A DNA stretch of 64,000 nt from Theropithecus gelada (Eukaryota > Chordata > Mammalia > Primates > Cercopithecidae): assembly GCF_003255815.1 (NCBI RefSeq), contig NC_037689.1, positions 19,405,168-19,469,167 of the forward strand, given 5' to 3'. Shown here in pieces: positions 54,986 to 64,000 of the stretch (within the stretch, counting starts at the first letter, position 1; the number at the start of each line of letters is the position of its first letter). The notes under the pieces are model-generated. The model was not told the DNA's origin. It searched no databases and saw only the letters and a list, made by a program, of their open reading frames with translations. A program made the position numbers and the translations under genes.

Positions 54986-55001
54986 AAGAGTCAGCAACAG
55001 T

Positions 55002-55601
55002 CTCCTCCCCATTTTGTGAAAACCTACAGGACAATGAACACGAGGTTATATTGAGGATAGTTAGCCTGGTGCTAATTCTTTGCAACCAAGAAGGAAGATA
55101 TTAATCAACTTGTGCATGTGTGCATTAGTGTCAGAAAGAAATTTCCAATCAGGGACAGATTAGCCAAAAAAGGAAAATCAAAAAGAGATTCCCCGAACAG
55201 TGAGGAGGTGGGTGCAGATAGCTGTGAGGAGGCCTTGGAAGTCTGCTCTTTGCCTGAGCTCACCCACCCTTCCCATCAGATAATGGCATTCAGGAAGACA
55301 GTGCTGTTTTAAGATTTATTTAGGATTGCAAGTGTTTTAAAAACAGAGGCCCAGAGAAGGGAAGATTTGCAATTGCAGGGAAAAAAAAAAAATGAACACA
55401 CAGGAGAGTTTTCCAGATTTCTGGAATGTCAAATGGCGATTGTAATATCTGCATCACTTGTTGTGAGGATTAAATGAGGTGATGCATACAAAAATACCTA
55501 GCACTGCTCTTGTTCACAGCAGGTACTCAAAATTTGATAGCATTCTAATAAATATAGTCCTGTATAATACACTGGCTAACTTTCTATGATGATATTCTGA
55601 T
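55002..55601. other. Unique DNA with MIR trace
   Basis: 55410-55545 is a sense MIR 3' half (GTTGTGAGGATTAAATGAGG, then CAGCAGGTACTCAAAATTTG). The preceding bases contain a 12-nt A-run at about 55381-55392. Confidence 0.6.
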
Positions 55602-55904
55602 TTTTTTTTTTTTGAGACACACTCTCCCCACTTTGTCGCCCAGGCTGGAGTGCAGTGGCACAATCTCAGCTCACTGCAACCTCTGCCTCTCGGGCTCAAG
55701 CAATTGCAATTCTCCTGCCTCAGCCTCCCAAGTAGCTGGGATTACAGGCATGTGCCACCGTGTCTGGCTAATTTTTGTATTTTTAGTAGAGACAGGGGTT
55801 TTACCATGTTGGTCAGGCTGGTCTCCAACTCCTGACCTTCAGTGATCCACCCGCCTTGGCCTCCCAAAATACTGGGATTACAGGCATGAGCCACAGTGCC
55901 CCAC
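55602..55904 (-). repeat. Alu, full length, antisense
   Basis: T-tract and both monomers with a small local duplication (CAATTGCAATTCTCC). GATATTCTGATT before and GATATTCAGATT after are the target duplication. Confidence 0.93.
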
Positions 55905-57965
55905 CGATATTCAGATTGTTTTTTGTTTTTTGCCTAATAGAAATTTTATTCTAACCTTGGCTACCTTTAAAGCCACCTTGAGTTCAACATTGCCCTGTAA
56001 AACGAACTGTGCCCTTTTCTCTGGGCTCTGTGGCAGGCAGTGGGCAGCGTGCACTCTGTTCTCTCTGTGCTCTTATAGAGGTTTAGGGCACGACTGGCGA
56101 TCCTTCTGCACAAGCCTGGCGTGAAGAAACAAGCCACGAAGGGAGCCATCATTCCCAGAATCCAGGCAGCCAGACAGCACACCCCACTCAGCTGTGAGAC
56201 CTGGGGGCTACACACAGGAATGAACAGAACCCACATTTAGCCAGTTCCTATTATCAGCGAGGAAACCGGCTGAGAATGCAGAACACTGAACTAGACACGG
56301 CAACGGGGCCTCCGATCCAGCCAGTCAGCTCGAAAAGACTGCTTGACCTTGCAACACATTCCAGGATGGTTATATTTTGGGGTCGAAAAATCCATTCAAA
56401 CTCTTTTTCCCTAGCTGCACGTGAACTTCGGGGAGCAACAATTATGCTTCTGCAGGAGCCAGCAGAAAAGCCAGACCCTCCAAACCGCAAAAGCAGCTGT
56501 CTCAAACCTCCACGTTATTAGGCTGATTGAAATAATCAGAAAACAGCTCCAGAAAGCTGGCTTTGAGAAAGGCAGGCAATTTTTGTTTGGCAGAGAGTGC
56601 TGTCAGCCTCCTCAGTGGGGGAAATCGAATGTTGTCTTTCTCACTCTCTTTCTTCTTTTCCCTTCTAAAAACTTCCCTGCATCGTTTGATTTCACATCAA
56701 TTTGGTGAGAAGGGCTGTTGGTACATCTCATCTTCTGTGTCATGGGCTATCTGGAGTCCCAGGTCACCAGGTCACAGGAGAGATGCAAAATGATGCCCCG
56801 GAATCATGGTGGCTTTGGATTGTAGGAAACTGCTTTGTCCCTGGAGCCTGGCTGTTTCCCTGTCTCTCCCCCTGGCCTCTCCCTTATTCAAATGGTCATC
56901 AAATGGAGGAAGGAAAGGCCAAAAAGCCTGAAAATCCAACCTCATGAAGCAGAACCAACAGTCCCCATTGGAGGAGACAGATGTAGCAGAAGCAAAGGAC
57001 TGGAGAAAAAGCTTTCCTGTCTCCCTGTGATGAAATTGAATTAGCATTGGCTGCATTAATGCCCATTTAGAGTGTGGAAGGGACTGTGACCCAGTCAAGG
57101 TTGAGAGGGGTGTGGTGAAGAGGTGAGGCCATAGCAACATCCCTATGCCCCTTCCCTGCCACTGCAGCCCCTAGCCTGTAGCATGTCTTAGCCTCAACCT
57201 GGGCCCGGTGGTCTTCCATTCAATGCACTGTCTAGCCTCCGATTTGCAGTAGGCAACCTTCCCTCTGGGAGCTCCATGTGTGCCGCCTCCTAGCCGACTC
57301 AACTCTACAGAAATCTAGGGGGGCCATGGTTAAGGGCGGGGGCACGCCCTGGATAGGCTGCTTAGCAGGACTCAGGCACTTGAAGCTTCGGCTGTGCTAC
57401 CCTGAGAGAGGTAGGGAGGACGGGAGAGGGCTCCTCCTGTGTGGTATTTGCACGTTGCTGGGGAACGTGCTGCTTCCATGTTTCCAGCAATAACAAGGCA
57501 CATTTGCTGCTGCAGGTTCATTAACGAGGCCTGCGGGAATGAGGATTGGCTTGTCCACCGTGTTCACTGGACGGTAGGAAAAAAGAAAAGTCAGAAAAGG
57601 GAGAGCGATGTTCAGGTTCATGCTCACCTGTGGCTATTTCCCTGAACTCAAGAGGCCACCAGCCCCTAGCTGCCTTGGCCATTGCTGCGGTGGGGTGGGG
57701 TGGGTGGGGTGAAGGAGTGGGAAAGGGAGGGGTGGGGGTACTGGTGATTCTAAGGATTCCCTTTGCTCCTTTTTTTTTTTTTTTTCTCTTTAACTGATAC
57801 TGGCCCATTTGCTGTGCTGCTGGGTCAGTCTTGGACATTTTTCTCCAGATGACGACCCCACAATATTCTTTTTAAGCAGGACAGGCAGTTTGCCCAGGAT
57901 TCTGCCAGCTCAGGCATGAGACCTAAGGCATATGCCCTGCCTGCCTGCTCAGACAGGGAACATTT
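55905..57965. promoter_or_regulatory. Repeat-free block, candidate conserved noncoding DNA
   Basis: About 2 kb with no transposon. 56230-56640 is motif-rich: CTATTATCAGCGAGGAAACC, AACAATTATGCTTCTGC and the AT-rich GATTGAAATAATCAGAAAAC. The strong G-quadruplex motif at 57692-57709 lies near its 3' side. No reading frame has a recognisable domain. Regulatory role is inference. Confidence 0.3.
57692..57709 (+). other. G-quadruplex motif with 1-nt loops
   Basis: GGGGTGGGGTGGGTGGGG has four G-runs separated by single T residues, a loop pattern known to give very stable parallel quadruplexes. Confidence 0.85.
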
Positions 57966-57981
57966 AAGAATCCCTGACTGC

Positions 57982-58262
57982 ATGCCTGTAATCCCAGTAC
58001 TTTTGGGAGGGAGGCCAAGGTTGCAGGATCACTTAAGCCCAGGAATTCGAGACCAGCCCGGGCAACAAAGTGAGACCCTTTCTCTACAAAAAATAAAAAA
58101 ATTACCCAGGTGTGATTGTGTACACCTGTAGTCCCAGCTACCAGGAGGCTGAGGCGGGAGGATCGCTTGAGCCCAGGAGTTCAAGGCTGCAGTGAGCTAT
58201 GATTCTGCCACTGTACTCCAGCCGAGGCGATAGAGCGAGATCCTGTCTCTAAAAAAAAGAAA
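57982..58262 (+). repeat. AluJ-like, sense, 5' truncated
   Basis: It starts at ATGCCTGTAATCCCAG, missing about 20 bases of the 5' end. AAGAATCCCTGACTGC before and AAGAATTCCTGACTGC after (57966-57981, 58263-58278) show it inserted in this truncated form. Confidence 0.92.
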
Positions 58263-58278
58263 AAGAATTCCTGACTGC

Positions 58279-60240
58279 CTGACTATGGAAAAGTCGGGAA
58301 ACAGGAACGGGGAGCCCCCAAACTCGGCCATCTTTCCTCCATCCCTGCTCTCACTCTCGGTTCTAATTTTTCTTGGTTCTGTCCTCTGCCTCTAGGCAGC
58401 CATCCTGACTTAGGTGTGGACAAAGAGACCCCTGGTCTGTGGGACATGTGGTGGCCCACAGCAGCCCCCCACACAGTGTGTCTTCAGAGTCCCTTGCCCT
58501 GGAACCTGTTGTCCTCTCTTCCTGTCCTCCAAGGTGGCTTAAATTCTCAGCCAGCATTCCTGTTTGTTGGGCAAACAGACAGTGAAAACAGTCCAGTGCC
58601 AGGAGGCTTGGAGCCTGGCACCCGGCCAGGGGCCTGGCAGCCGCATCCCAGGGATGGGAGGAAAGAATATCCATTTGGGAATTATTTAGGGTCCACCCGC
58701 TTCTCTCTTTGCATCAACAGAAGGCGGGCACAGGCAAGGGCAAAGGCAAAGAAAGACGGCGAATTGGGGATCGTTCTGATCTGCAACTTGTCAGGAGATC
58801 AGGAGTCCTGGCAAGAGGTTACTTGGGGAAGCTGGATGATGTTATCGACCAAATTGGGGTTTGGGGATTATCTGTGGATTTCATTTATCTGTGTTTTCCC
58901 TGGTCTCTCTTGTTGTAGGTAATTAAGAGCTGATTGCTAGTAATTAAGAGTTGTTGAGAGAGGCAGCAGGATCCAAAAAGGAGAGTCACACGTTTTGTCT
59001 TCCTTTGGACAGACTCCTGACCTCCTCCCCTCCTCCCTCTGCCTGCCCCCTCCGATGCGTGTGCCTTCTGCAGGGACGCTGGCCCCTGGAGAGCAAGTTG
59101 CAGCTTGTCAACTGGATTATTTATGTGTCAGCTCCGCTCTGGCTTAATTTCCTCCTGTTATTCCCAAGCCTTGAGTAAAGCCTTGTGTAGCAGGTTTAAG
59201 TTCCACTCTCCTGACACTCAGGTGTGCTAAGATGTAGCTTTTCTATTTCTCCCCAACTGCAGCTTTAACTGGGCTCTTGAGCCCCCATTTCTGCTGATGG
59301 TCGACAACTTAAACTTGCCAAGTCAAGGTAACAGTCACTTCTGGTTTAAATCATGGTCACTTTTAGGCAAATGCTGTCTCTTCAGGATTCTCCCTCACTC
59401 ATTCTTCCCAGGCGTGAGCTGCAGCCCTGGGAGGGGGGGGGGAGGGGGGGTAAAGCAGGGAGCGGGGAGGAGAGGCTGGTCCTACACTGTCCTAGTATTG
59501 TGTGAGGGACATGTGTCCGCATGCTGCTCTCTGCATCCTGGCCCTACCCACTGGACTGACTGGACTTGGACAAGGTGTGCCTGTCCCTCTTTGACTTGAA
59601 CATGGAACCTGATGTTGCGGCTGGCTACGGCCTCTAGTCCAGAGGCCTTGGATGTTACTCCGCTACATGCCCCAGGCCGGCGCCCTTTGGTGCCATGGTG
59701 GCTTGGGTGCCCTTGGCTGCTCTCTCTACTGTGCTGGGGTGTGAGGACCTGGGCCACCCTTGCAATCGCTGCTGAGACACTGCATTTAGTTACAGCCACT
59801 TTACCGCCGCAGCACCGGATTAAATGTGGACCTTCTCTGCGCGATGTGCAGGCTTCCCTTGCTGCTGGCTGCCGTGGCGTGAGACTCCGTCCCCTCTCCT
59901 CCCTGTGCCTATCAACCTCTCTGGGGTTTTCATGCCTCTCCCATCCCTGTGCCAGAAGAGCCCCAGGCTTGTTACAGGGCTCCTGTGGGCACGTAGACCC
60001 TTCCACCAGCCAGTCATCCTCTCGAACCATGATTCCCTCTTCCTGTGGCAGAAAAACTGCTCTCATAATCCCACCCCCATTCTTTATATTATGGTGTAAG
60101 ATCAACGTTCCAAGTCCAAGGCATCTAAAAAGTTAAGTTCAGAATTCCAAAGCACCTTCTTTGTTCGCATTTGGAAGTCTATGGCTCCCAAGAGCAGCCA
60201 GTCTGTGATACACACAGAAGTCTTCCTGGTACCTTAAAAA
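58279..60240. other. Unique DNA with paired TAATTA sites and G-run
   Basis: It contains two GTAATTAAGAG copies (58919-58929, 58940-58950), a G-rich run at 59430-59450, and a CpG-bearing patch at 59600-59900. A 207-codon minus frame (59482-60105) overlaps a 174-codon plus frame (59612-60136), neither with a known domain. Confidence 0.4.
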
Positions 60241-60630
60241 CCTTTTCCCTTCCCCTTCCCCTTCCCCTTCCCTATCCCCTTCCCCTTCCCCTTCCCTATC
60301 CCCTTCCCCTTCCCCTTCCCCTTCCCTTTCCCCTTCCCCTTCCCTATCCCCTTCCCCTTCCCCTTCCCTTTCCCCTTCCCCTTCCCTATCCCCTTCCCTT
60401 TCCCCTTCTCCTTCCCCTTCTCCTTCCCCTTCCCCTTCCCCTTCCCCTTCCCTTTCCCCTTCCCTATCCCCTTCCCCTTCCCTATCCCCTTCCCCTTTCC
60501 CTTCCCCTTCCCTATCCCCTTCCCCTTCCCTTTCCCCTTCCCTTTCCCCTTCCCCTTCCCTTTCCCCTTCCCTTTCCCCTTCCCCTTCCCCTTCCCTTTC
60601 CCCTTCCCTTTCCCCTTTCCTTTCCTTTCC
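60241..60630. repeat. Hexanucleotide array, CCCCTT variants
   Basis: About 390 bp built almost entirely of three six-base units, CCCCTT, CCCTAT and CCCTTT, ending in CCTTT and poly-T next to an antisense Alu. All frames on both strands stay open because the period is a multiple of three. The 179-codon Gly/Glu/Arg minus frame and 156-codon Pro/Leu plus frame are therefore artefacts. Confidence 0.95.
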
Positions 60631-60918
60631 TTTTTTTATGAGTCTCACTCTGTCACCCATGCTGGGGTGCAGTGGCACAATCTCAGCTCACTGCAGCCTC
60701 TGCCCTGCCCCGTGCTGAAGCCATTCCCCTGCCTCAGCCTTCTGAGTAGCTGGGATTATAGATATGTGCCACCGTGCCTGGCTAATTTTTGTATTTTTAG
60801 TAGAGATGGGGTTTCGCCATGTTGTCCAGGCTGGTCTCAAACTCCTGGCCTCAAGTTGTCTCCCAGCTTTGGCCTCCCAAAGTGTTGGGATTACAGGTGT
60901 GAGCCACTGTGCCCGGCC
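60631..60918 (-). repeat. Alu, full length, antisense
   Basis: A short T-tract joins the hexanucleotide array. Both monomers follow, ending CCACTGTGCCCGGCC. Confidence 0.92.
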
Positions 60919-62180
60919 CCCTTTCTTTTTTTTTTTTCAACCTGGGAGCATAGATTCAAGTTGCCCTAAATGTACACTCCCCCCTCCCCTTTCCTTTCTG
61001 TCCCTGCACATAGGCCCTGAGGGCTGCACTGCAGCTCCTGCAATATGACCCCTGCTTCTGAATCAGGCTGGCCGTTTCTCTCATGATTCCCTGCTCTCTG
61101 GACAGGTTGCTTTGTCCACCTGGCTCTGCCACTCTGCTCACCTTGAGATGCGTAGATAGGTAGGTCTCTTCACATCCTTCTTCAGCTGGAAGATGGCCAC
61201 AGTAACTCCTCCCTCCCAGGATAAGGGTTAAGTGAGATGGTGTGTGCAGAAGGGAGCTGAGAGGTGGGAAGTGTGATGTGTGGATTTATTCTTTCTCCTA
61301 TACTCTTATTTTACCCCTGGTTGAGGGCCCCTTTAACTTGCACCTGAGACAGCACAGATATGGAGAGGCAAGGGACCATACGCAGTCACACAGGGCCGAT
61401 CCCTTGTCCTCTGGAGCCCACCGCCTCCTGGCCAAATTTGGGGGTGCTCTTCCTCTGGGATGGAATTGGTGCTGCCCTCACCCCTTGGAGCTGTGCAAGG
61501 AGGGGCTCTGCAGTGAGCTACAGGGAAGAGAATGGGACCTCCATTCAGCTTGGTCTGATATGCTGGGGAGAAACACCTGGCCTGGGTGAAGGGTGAGCCT
61601 CTCTCTGGATTTCCCTCGGAGGGCACGGTTTCCTTCGAGGCAGGCAGGTGGCTATTTGGGATCCTTCACGGTTTAGCTTACCTGTGGTGGCCGAAGCACC
61701 CTCTACGTAGCAGAAGAGGCACTAGACAGCCACAAAACAAGGTTCCTCTTTCTTGCTGTGCCAGTGACACAGTTGTTCCACCACAGTCTCCCGTTTGATT
61801 GACTTCTGCGGTGTTACAAGGTGTAAGTCATGTTCCCCAGGTCTCACTGATGGGGGCAGGGAGTTGGAAAGCAAAGAATCTTGAAATTCAAGCTGGTTTT
61901 TAATTTTTCTGTTAGCTTTTGCAACAAAAGAATTTGCATGGCCTTGATGGTGAATCCCTCAGTTTTTTTCTTCTGTCTCCTGGAGCCAGGAGGGCGTGAA
62001 AGGTGTGTGATTCCCTTTCAGTGTCCAAGTAGCTGTCTTCTGGGTGTGCTTCAGAGTCCGTAGTCTTCTCCTTGGAGGACTTTTTCCTTATGGTCCTCTC
62101 GACTGAGTTCTCTCTAGATTTCAATGATTTTATTTTTGGTTTCTAAGTGGGCTTAAGTTTTTCTTTTTAATGACTTCATA
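60919..62180. other. Unique DNA with weak MIR trace
   Basis: 61120-61250 has weak sense MIR features (CACCTGGCTCTGCCACTCTG, then GGATAAGGGTTAAGTGAG). No gene recognised. Confidence 0.4.
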
Positions 62181-63640
62181 GCGGCATAAAAAATCCTTTT
62201 AAGTAAGCATACAAACGTTACAGAGAGAAAAGTACGCAAATCAGCTCAGTAATTTTCCTAAGGTGAACATGCCCGTGTCAGTCACTCAGATCAAGAAACA
62301 TGATAACATCCCAGAATCACCTCCCAGATGTTCACTCTCCAAGGGGAACCACTCTGGACTTACTGACGCAAGAAGTTGCCTTCCTTCCTTTTGAATCTTA
62401 TGTAAATGGAATTAAACAGTATGTAGTTTTCTGCATCTGGCCTCTTTCATTCATCATGTTTGTCAGTTGTTGGGTGTGGAATTAGTGCATTCTTATTTCT
62501 GTATAGTATTCCGTTGTTTGAATAGATCAGATCTTATCCATTCTCCTGTGGATTTTCAGGCTGGAACTATTATGGATTGTGCTGCTCTTCCCAGTCTTGT
62601 ACATGTCTTGGTGAACATATGTACACATCTGTAGGATCTGTGCCTAGGAGTGGAATTGCTAGGCCATAGGGTGTATATAGGACAGATACTGTCAAACACC
62701 TTTGCAAAATGGCTCTACCATTTTGCACTCTGACCAGCATTGTATGGCGGTTCCTCTCTAATACTTGGTATGGTTAGTTTTGTTTCATGTTAGCCATGCT
62801 GGTGGAGGTATAGTGGTATCCTTTTGTGGTTTAAATTTGTATTTCCTACCTAATGAAGTTGCATTATCTTTTCATATGTTTATGCAAAGTGCCTGTTTGT
62901 GCCTCTTCTTCCTTTTATTCAGTTGCCTGTTTTTCCTATTGATTTCTAGGAGTTCCTTATGTGTCCTTTGTTCTGTGTGTGTGATGTGACTGTGTCTTCT
63001 GCCTGCCTTGGCTTCGACTTTTCAGGCTTTTAAAAATTGAATTTTTTTTTAAATTTTAATTTTAATTTTTATTTTTTATGTTGAGATGGTGCTTCACTGT
63101 TGTTGCCCAGGCTGGAGTGCAGTGGCACAATCTTGGCTCACTGCAACCTCCACCTCCTGGGTTCAAGCAATTCTTGTGCCTCAGCCTCCCGAATAGCTGG
63201 GATTACAAGTGCACATCACCACGCCTGGCTAATTTTTGTATTTTTAGTAGAGACGGGGTTTTACCATGTTGGCCAGGCTGGTCTTGAACTCCTGACCTCA
63301 GGTGATCCACCAGCCTCGGCCTCCCAAAGTGCTGAGATTACAGACGTGAGCCACCTCACCTGGCCCAAAATTGAATTATTTGGTGAACAGAAGTTCTTAA
63401 TTTTAATGTAGTTTATCACTTTTTTCCCCCTAATACCTTTTGTGGCCTGTTTAAGGAAATAGTTGCCTACGTATAGGTCTAGATGATATTCTTTTGTTAT
63501 AATCTAGAATTTTGCTTGTTTTACTTTAACCTTTAGACCTCTAACCCGTCTGGAATTTGCTTTTGTATGGTGTGCGTAGGGATCAAGATTCTTTCTCCCC
63601 ATATGGATATCAGTGACTTGGCACTATTGATATTTGACAT
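62181..63640 (-). repeat. Old L1 3' region, antisense, split by an Alu
   Basis: TTATGTAAATGGAATTAAAC, ATAGTATTCCGTTGTTTG, AGGAGTGGAATTGCTAGGCC, CAAAATGGCTCTACCATTTT and, after the Alu, CAGAAGTTCTTAATTTTAAT are the reversed L1 3' end over 1.2 kb. It is the longest L1 remnant in the window. Confidence 0.85.
63072..63365 (-). repeat. Alu, full length, antisense, inside L1
   Basis: The tail is (TTTTTA)-like. Both monomers are present. AAAATTGAATT flanks both sides. Confidence 0.93.
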
Positions 63641-64000
63641 TTGTGTTTTAGAAAGAAGAGTTTTCTGTGACTTAATTGGCATGCACTGTTCATGATAATG
63701 CTGTTAACCTTCTGTAACATCTTGATAATTGTCATTGTAGATGTAGTAGTAGTAGTAGTAGTAGCTGCTAAAATATATTTATTTTTTCATGCTTCTAAGT
63801 CCCAGTTCATGCCACCCCTTCAGTAGACGGGCAGCTCCTTGTAGGCAGAGACAACTCTTAAAGTTATTTTAACAAAACATTTCCTAGGTGCCCCATGGCA
63901 CTGTAGTGGGTATGCTGCGTCCTGTGACTCTGAGCCCCGTAGCCTTTGTGCACTAGAGAAAAGACTCAACATGGACTCCCAGGGAAGACAAGGACCTGCC
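63641..64000. other. Unique DNA with (TAG)n
   Basis: (TAG)7-8 is at 63742-63764. A weak L2-like 3' trace (CAGCTCCTTGTAGGCAGAGA) is at about 63830-63850. The window ends here without a gene. Confidence 0.5.

Noticed and set aside
60139..60678. 179-codon minus frame rich in Gly/Glu/Arg
   Set aside because: It is a translation of the six-base array. Any frame is open because the period is divisible by three.
1..64000. CRISPR arrays, operons, phage or plasmid genes, tRNA or rRNA genes
   Set aside because: The window is primate nuclear DNA. None of these signatures was seen on reading both strands.

Overview
This window is nuclear DNA from a catarrhine primate, most likely an Old World monkey (macaque, baboon or guenon type). 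The sequence shows about 27 Alu copies, several old L1 3' ends, MIR and L2 fossils, and mammalian-wide LTRs in AT/GC-mixed, CpG-poor sequence. One young Alu at 13276-13571 carries bases typical of the cercopithecid AluY lineage (CTCAAGCC in the left arm, ACTAGCCGGGCGAGG after the middle A-stretch, ATCCGGCCACTGC in the right arm) and has a perfect 18-bp target-site duplication. That is the best evidence for the lineage. The rest of the window fits any catarrhine.

I find no protein-coding gene, tRNA, rRNA or known small RNA that I can support. The open frames present are explained by Alu sequence, LTR or L2 fossils, or low-complexity arrays, or they are chance frames in GC-rich unique DNA with no recognisable domain. 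The window is best read as intergenic or long-intron DNA. No operons, CRISPR arrays or phage genes are expected or seen.

Layout. Positions 1-3500 are a dense antisense Alu cluster ending in an old L1 fragment. 3500-6930 is mostly unique, with an L2 fossil, a 38-nt poly-T and a 27-nt poly-C. 6930-20000 is mixed Alu, MIR, L2, LTR and two old L1 3' ends, one of them carrying the young AluY. 20000-23700 is unique DNA followed by a run of three MaLR-type LTR fragments. 23700-28300 holds MIR/L2 pairs, a long L2, one sense Alu and a purine-rich tract. 28300-42400 is the repeat-poor core, with only two Alu fragments, one full Alu, one MER5A, one LTR and a few MIRs. It contains several stretches that look like candidate conserved regulatory DNA, including a perfect CRE palindrome at 35325. 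42400-44100 is a sense L1 broken by an Alu and an LTR. 44100-49500 has three Alus in unique DNA. 49500-50765 is a three-layer nest of Alu inside ERV1-type LTR inside L1. 51000-53350 holds dinucleotide and trinucleotide repeats and a tail-to-tail LTR pair. 54000-60240 is mostly unique, with a paired TAATTA motif and strong G-quadruplex motifs. 60241-60630 is a hexanucleotide array abutting an Alu. 62180-63640 is an old L1 3' end with an Alu inside.

Repeat family names come from recall of consensus sequences, not from a database search. Class calls (Alu, MIR, L2, L1, MER5A) are firmer than LTR subfamily calls. Boundaries of old repeats are approximate.
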